Assembly (NCBI GenBank): GCA_001942185.1
Contig: MKJV01000070.1
Coordinates: 62,001-126,000, forward strand
Direction: 5' to 3'
DNA: 64,000 bases
Source of the DNA: Pseudonocardia sp. CNS-004
Lineage (GTDB): Bacteria; Actinomycetota; Actinomycetes; Mycobacteriales; Pseudonocardiaceae
In this document: positions 59,255 through 64,000 of the stretch, in pieces
Layout of the letters: each line of letters begins with the position of its first letter
Position numbering within the stretch: the first letter of the stretch is position 1
Translations under genes and position numbers: made by a program
Notes under the pieces: generated by a model
Databases searched by the model: none
What the model saw: the letters and a program-made list of their open reading frames with translations, nothing else
Told to the model about the DNA's origin: nothing

Positions 59255-60369
59255 TCACACCCCGATGGCATCGGCCAGCCGTGCGCGGTGCCAGCTCGGG
59301 TCCCCGAGCCACAGCCTGGTGGCCTCCGCGCGTTTGAGGTGCAGGTGCGCGTCGTGCTCCCAGGTGAAGCCGATGCGCCGTGGATCTGGATGTTCTCGGC
59401 GGCCGCGGCGAAATAGGCGTCGGAGCAGTAGGCCTTGGCCAGGCTCGCGACGGCCGGCACCTCGTCGGAGCCCGCGGCCACCGCCCACGCCCCGTAGTAG
59501 GCGGCCGCGCGGGCCGACTCGACCTTCAGCAGCACGTCGGCCGCCTTGTGCTTGACGGCCTGGAACGACCCGATCACCCGGCCGAACTGGACGCGTTGCT
59601 TCGCGTACGCCACCGCCATGTCCAGGGCCGCCTGCGCGCCGCCGACCTGTTCCAGCGCGAGCGCGACCGCGGCCTTGTGCAGGGTGCGCTGCACGGTGTC
59701 CGCGGCGGCGCCGTCGGTGCCGACGAGCCGGCCGGCCGCCCCGTCGAGCTCGACGCGTGCGAGCGGACGGGTCTGGTCCAGGGTGGGCCGCGCGGTGCGG
59801 GTGACACCCGCTCCCGCGCCGTCCACCGCGAAGAGCGACAGCCCGGCGCCGGTGCGGGCCACCACGAGCAGCAGGCCGGCGAGGGCCCCGTCCGGCACGT
59901 AGTCCTTCACCCCGTGCAACGTCCAGCCCTGCTCCGCGGGCCGCGCGGTGGCGGCCGTGGCGGAAAGCTCCCAGCGCCCGTCGCCCTCGGTGACGGCGAG
60001 CGTGGCGATCGTCGAGCCGTCGGCGATGCCGGGCAGCAGGTCCTTCGCCGCCTCGTCGTCGGCGGCGTCGAGCACCGCCGACACGGCGACCACGGCGCTG
60101 GACAGGAACGGCCCCGGCAGCACCGCGCGGCCCATCTCCTCGGCCACCACGGCGAGCTCGACGAAGCCCGCCCCGCTGCCGCCGTGCTCCTCGGGCACCA
60201 GCAGCCCCTGTAGGCCGAGCTCGCCCGCCATCCGGTCCCACAGCGCCGGGTCGTGCGCGTCCTGCGTCGCCATCAGGGTGCGCACCGTCGACAGCGGCAC
60301 CTCGTTCTCCAGGAACCGGCGCACGGCCTGGCGCAGGTCCTCCTGTTCGGTGTCGAACACCAGCTGCAT
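59255..60369 (-). CDS. Acyl-CoA dehydrogenase, frame-disrupted
   Basis: An FAD-dependent acyl-CoA dehydrogenase of about 372 residues. It starts MQLVFDTEQEDLRQAVRRFL and has LQGLLVPEEHGGSGAGFVEL, then helices with AYAKQRVQFGRVIGSFQAVK, a hallmark of the family, and AENIQIHGGIGFTWEHDAHL after restoring one base near 59375. It is of the shorter type that often pairs with a second subunit in actinobacterial steroid and branched-acid catabolism; the second dehydrogenase at 61254 is a candidate partner. It is the last gene of the acyl-CoA cluster. Confidence 0.9.
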
Positions 60370-60378
60370 GATGGGCTC

Positions 60379-61257
60379 CTAGCTGACTGCGGGTTTGAAG
60401 ACGCGTTCGACCAGGTCGGCGAGCCGCTCGGGCTGCCACGGGCCGTCGGAGACGACGTGGCGCACCGGCTCGGGCTTGCTCATCAGGTGCACCTCGTGGC
60501 CGCGGGCCCCGATCACCTGCCCGGTGAGCCAGTCCGACGCGGTGCTCGCCAGGTAGGCGACGATCGGCGCGATGTTGTCGGGAGAGCGCTCGTCGCCCGC
60601 CGCGCTCGTGCCGCGCTGACGTTCGGTGGGGATCGACGCGGTCATCCGGGTGGCGGCGCCGGGGGAGATCGCGTTGGCGGTGACCCCGTACTTCCCCAGC
60701 GCGTTGGCGCAGGAGTACGTGAGCCCGACGATGCCCATCTTCGCCGCGGCGTAGTTCGGCTGGCCCGGCGCGCCGTACAGGCCCGACACCGACGTGAAGT
60801 TGATCAGCCGGTAGTGCCCGTCGGCGTTGCGCTGCTCGCGCCAGTAGCCTGCCGCCGGCTTGATCGTCGAGAAGTGCCCCTTGAGGTGCACGCGGATGAC
60901 GTCGTCCCACTCCTGCTCGGCCAGGTTGAAGATCATTCGGTCGCGGAGGATCCCCGCAACGTTGACCAGCACGTCCAATGCCCCGAACTTCTCGACCGCG
61001 GTCCGGACGAGGCGCTCCCCGACCTCGGGGTCGGAGACGTCGCCACCGTCGGACACCGCCGTGCCACCCGCGTCGGTGATCTCCTGGGCCACCGTCGCCG
61101 CGGGCCCGGTGTCGGCGCCGCTGCCGTCGAGCTCCACACCGAGGTCGTTGACGACGACGGCCGCACCCTCGGCGGCGAGCAGCCGGGCGATCCCGGCCCC
61201 GATGCCCCGGCCCGCACCGGTGACGACGGCGACCCGCCCGTCCAGCCGCCCGGTCAT
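60379..61257 (-). CDS. SDR family dehydrogenase (3-hydroxyacyl-CoA dehydrogenase-like)
   Basis: A 292-residue SDR. It has VAVVTGAGRGIGAGIARLLA, VVVNDLGVELDGSGAD (typical of the 17-beta-HSD4/MFE-2 type), VLVNVAGILRDRMIFNLAEQ, and NYAAAKMGIVGLTYSCANAL with the catalytic Tyr and Lys. The DGSGAD insertion and ILRDRM point to a 3-hydroxyacyl-CoA dehydrogenase-like activity in beta-oxidation. It is intact, and its start overlaps the stop of the upstream acyl-CoA dehydrogenase. Confidence 0.9.
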   Translation of the reverse strand: MTGRLDGRVAVVTGAGRGIGAGIARLLAAEGAAVVVNDLGVELDGSGADTGPAATVAQEITDAGGTAVSDGGDVSDPEVGERLVRTAVEKFGALDVLVNVAGILRDRMIFNLAEQEWDDVIRVHLKGHFSTIKPAAGYWREQRNADGHYRLINFTSVSGLYGAPGQPNYAAAKMGIVGLTYSCANALGKYGVTANAISPGAATRMTASIPTERQRGTSAAGDERSPDNIAPIVAYLASTASDWLTGQVIGARGHEVHLMSKPEPVRHVVSDGPWQPERLADLVERVFKPAVS

Positions 61258-62476
61258 CGCGTCACCGCCGCAGGCTCGCGGGGCAGGCCGAGTGCTCGTT
61301 CCGCGATGATGTTGCGCTGGATCTCGCTGGTGCCCGAGTAGATCGTCCCGGCCCGGGCGGCGAGGAACACGCCCTGCCAGTGGCTCGTCCGGTAGCCCTC
61401 GCCCTCCGGGCGCACCAGCGCCTCCGCGCCGAGCAGCTCGGCGGCGATCTCGCCGACGCGCCGCTCGTACTCGCTCCAGAACAGCTTCGACACCGATGCC
61501 TCCGGTCCCGGTTCCCGGCCCTCGGCGAGCTGCGCCATCAGCCGCATCCCCTGGTAGCGCATGATCTCGACGTGCGTGTGGCACCAGGCGAGCTCCTGGC
61601 GCACCGCCGGGTCGTGGTCTCGGCCCTTCTCGCGGGCCAGCTCCACGAGGGCCTCGAACTGGCGGCGGTAGCGCAGGTGGGCGATGGTCGCGCTGCCGCC
61701 GCGCTCGTGCCCGAGGGTGGTCATCGCGACCCGCCAGCCGTTGTTCAACCCCCCGATGACGTTGAACAGCGCGCCCGCGCGCCGTCGATGAACTCCTCGC
61801 CGAACTCGGCGGAGCCGGTGAGCTGCTTCAGCGGGCGCGCGTCGATGTTGTTGTCCCGCATCGGCAGCAGCACGTACGACAGGCCCTTGTGCTTGGGCGA
61901 GTCCGGGTCGGTCCGGCAGAGTACGAAGATCATGTTCGCCCGGTAGAACCCGGACGTCCACACCTTCTGCCCGGTCACGACGACCTCGTCGCCCACCATG
62001 ACCCCGCGGGTCTGCACGCCGCCGAGGTCGGAGCCCTGCTCCGGCTCGGAGAAGCCCTGGCAGTAGACGTCCTCGGCGGTGATGATCCGCGGCAGGAAGT
62101 GCTCCTGCTGCTCCTCGGTGCCGTGCGCCATGATCGACGGGCCGACCATGCCCTCGCCGAACCCGCGCCGCACGCGTGGCACGCGGGCCCTGGCCAGCTC
62201 CTCGCTGAAGATCGCGTTCTGCACCGGCGTCAGCCCGCGGCCGCCGAACCGCTCCGGCCACTGCGGGCAGATCCAGCCCCCGTCGAGCAGCCGCTGCTCC
62301 CACTCCGCGTACAACGGGTCGGCCTCGGCGCGCTCGAACTCCGCGCGGTCGCCGCCGGTCATCGCCGGTGACGTCCAGTCCACCAGCTCGGCGAGCCCGG
62401 CGGGGGTGTTGCGGGCGATCCAGTCGCGGGCCTCCGCCCGGAAGGCCGCCGCCTCCGGCCCCAGATCGAGTTCCAT
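61254..62476 (-). CDS. Acyl-CoA dehydrogenase (long form), frame-disrupted
   Basis: About 407 residues. It starts MELDLGPEAAAFRAEARDWI and has GGWICPQWPERFGGRGLTPV, FCQGFSEPEQGSDLGGVQTR-like CQGFSEPEQGSDLGG, and VVTGQKVWTSGFYRANMIFV. After the break near 61770 it continues LFNVIGGLNNGWRVAMTTLG and ends with IYSGTSEIQRNIIAERALGL. These features match the FadE-type subunits that form heterotetramers with shorter partners. It is coupled to the SDR gene downstream. Confidence 0.91.
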
Positions 62477-62488
62477 CGAATCCTCCTG

Positions 62489-64000
62489 TCAGGACGTCAC
62501 GACGAGCACGTCGAGCGCCTCGACGTCCCCACCGTCGACGCGCAGCGGGTTGATCTCCAACGTCTGCAGTGCCGGCCCCAGGCCTGCGGCCGCCCCGGCC
62601 ACGCGCGTGACGACCTCGGCCACGCGGTCCAGGTCGGCCGGTCGGGTGCCGCGCGCACCGCCGAGCACAGCGGCGCCGCGCAGCTCACCGAGCATGCGGC
62701 GCACGATCGCCGCGTCCACCGGAAGCAGGCGCAGCGCGACGTCGTGCAGCACCTCGACGAACACCCCACCGAGGCCGAGCGCGAGCACCGGGCCGAACGA
62801 CGGGTCGACGGTGACGCCGACGAACAGCTCCGTCGCAGGCGGGCGCATCGGGCTCACCAGAACGCCTTCGATGTCGGCCGTCGCGGCGCGGCCCGCCGCG
62901 TGCACCCGTGCGTACGCCGCGCGCACGTCGTCGCGCCGGAGACGCCGAGCGCCACCCCGCCGATGTCGCTCTTGTGCGTGATGGTCGCCGAGCAGATCTT
63001 CAGAGCCACCGGCCTGCCCAACCGCTCGGCGGCGTCGACGGCGGCATCGCGTCGGCCACCAGCTCGGCGGGTACGAGCGGCACCCCGGAAGCCGCGAGCA
63101 GCTCCCGCCCGCGGGCCTCCGACCACGGCCCGGTGGCGACATGCATGTCAGCAAAGCCACTTTCATGACGTGTGGTGACATGAAAGTGGCTTTGCTGACC
63201 CCGGCCTCTGGCCGGGGGCGGGGATTTGCGGGTTTCTTCCCAGCGCAGGGCGTGTCCGATCGCCTTCAGGCCGAACTCGATCCCGCCCAGCGCGTGCAGG
63301 CCGTGGCGGTCGAGCAGCGACTGGGCGTAGGGGGAGAGGTCGGTGCACGTGGCGGTGAAGTTGACGATCGGAACGCGGGATCGGTCGCGGGTGGCGGCGA
63401 TGGCGGCCACCCGCTGCTCGATCAGCGACGGGTCCGGTGGCGCGACCGCGGGCAGGGCGACCATGTTGAACACGAAGTCGATGCCCGCGTCCTCGACCAC
63501 CGCGTCCAGGGCGACGTCGCCGAGGCCCGCCTGTGCCGACCCCCGGTCGGCGAGGATCACGCCGGTGACGTCGAGGGGGTTCTGCGCGGCGGCGAACGGT
63601 GGCAGCACCGCGCGCAGCCGCTCGGTGGTCGACGCGCCGAACTCCGGGATCGCGATGCCCTCGTCGGTGCTGCGGTCGGCGATGATGTCGCACGCCCCGC
63701 CGGACGCGGTGACCACACCCATCCGCCGCCCCCGCGGCACCTGCCCCGACCCGAGCAGCCCGCACGTCACCAGCAGCTCCTCCAGGCCCGCAGCCCGGAG
63801 CACGCCGTACTGCCGGAACGCGGCGTCCACCACGGCGTCGTCGCCCGCCACCGCACCGGTGTGCGCGAGCGCGGTGCGCTGCCCGGCCTCGGTGCGCCCG
63901 ACCTTCAGCGCGACGATCGGCTTGCCCGCAGCCAGCGCCGCCGCTGCCAGCTCCGTGAACCGCGGCGCGTCCCGCACCGACTCCAGGAAGAGCCCGATGA
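62489..64000 (-). CDS. Acyl-CoA synthetase (NDP-forming type), 5' partial, with palindrome inserted in frame
   Basis: The visible part begins at the right edge, so the N-terminus is outside. The succinyl-CoA-ligase-like domain has IVALKVGRTEAGQRTALAHT with the His, and VVTASGGACDIIADR. The C-terminal ATP-grasp domain starts ARGRELLAASGVPLVPAELV and has VALKICSATITHKSDIGGVA and LFVGVTVDPSFGPVLALGLG. Frame breaks near 63047 and 62938 are probably sequence errors. Between the two domains, after ETRKSPPPARGRG, the 53-bp palindrome is read in frame and adds about 19 residues (QSHFHVTTRHESGFADMH). Such enzymes activate carboxylates for the beta-oxidation genes downstream. Confidence 0.86.
63147..63199. 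repeat. 53-bp palindromic repeat, copy 3, inside a coding sequence
   Basis: Perfect 19-base arms at 63147-63165 and 63181-63199, the same sequence as copy 2. The flanking stem extends over CATG. On the minus strand it lies wholly within the acyl-CoA synthetase reading frame, which stays open through it. Confidence 0.92.

Overview
The window is about 64 kb of very GC-rich DNA with strong third-position G/C bias, frequent GTG starts and many 1-4 base gene overlaps. Several features point to a high-GC actinobacterium: a mycothiol-dependent isomerase-like protein, a CofC/FbiD enzyme for coenzyme F420, a HupB-type HU with a lysine-rich tail, an Rpf-like muralytic factor and an NdgR/LtbR regulator beside leuCD. 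The overall flavour is Pseudonocardiaceae, but that placement is inference and no marker was compared.

Layout. 1-11.8 kb is accessory metabolism and regulation: a hydroxyacid dehydrogenase fragment, DoxX, a kinase-fold protein, an SDR/XRE divergent pair, a SARP regulator with a divergent hydrolase, a TetR/MDMPI pair, then two membrane proteins and a three-gene phospholipid set (CDP-alcohol transferase, CdsA-like, PlsC-like). 11.9-25.2 kb is amino-acid biosynthesis: an attenuator with leader peptide, ilvB-ilvN-ilvC, an unknown gene, a luciferase-like oxidoreductase, serA, rnz, thpR, leuB, a nuclease-like gene bracketed by palindromes, then a second attenuator and cimA. 25.2-32.3 kb is accessory: oxidoreductases and hydrolases with AraC and MerR regulators, an HD-domain protein, a gene-free array of palindromes and an FAD monooxygenase. 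32.4-34.2 kb holds gltX, tRNA-Gln and tRNA-Glu. 34.7-38.0 kb is a TetR/MFS/FAD-monooxygenase module. 38.1-40.0 kb is a membrane-anchored Hsp70-like protein. 40.1-49.4 kb returns to core genes: ndgR/ltbR, leuC-leuD, hupB, a MutT1-like gene, ppk, cofC, plsC and gpsA. 49.5-57.6 kb holds a PLP enzyme, an Rpf, a complete peptide-type ABC transporter and a PHP phosphoesterase. 57.6-64 kb holds an MFS transporter and an acyl-CoA catabolic cluster that runs off the right edge.

How the genes fit together. ilvBNC, leuB, leuCD and cimA make branched-chain amino acids. They carry two classical attenuators, one with a Val/Leu-rich leader and one with an Ile-Ile-Ile leader, plus an IclR-type regulator on leuCD. 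The core order (ilv, serA, leuB, gltX, IclR, leuCD, hupB, mutT1, ppk, fbiD, gpsA) matches the arrangement I know from mycobacteria, with accessory insertions between the blocks.

Two themes cut across the window. First, about 35 apparent single- or double-base deletions break reading frames, including frames of essential genes such as gltX, ilvB, ilvC, gpsA and hupB. Nearly all sit in G or C doublets, so I treat them as sequence errors and give the full extent of each gene. Second, several families of fixed-length palindromic repeats sit between genes. One family also sits in frame inside an acyl-CoA synthetase gene and on both sides of a lone nuclease-like gene. These repeats are the most unusual content of the window.
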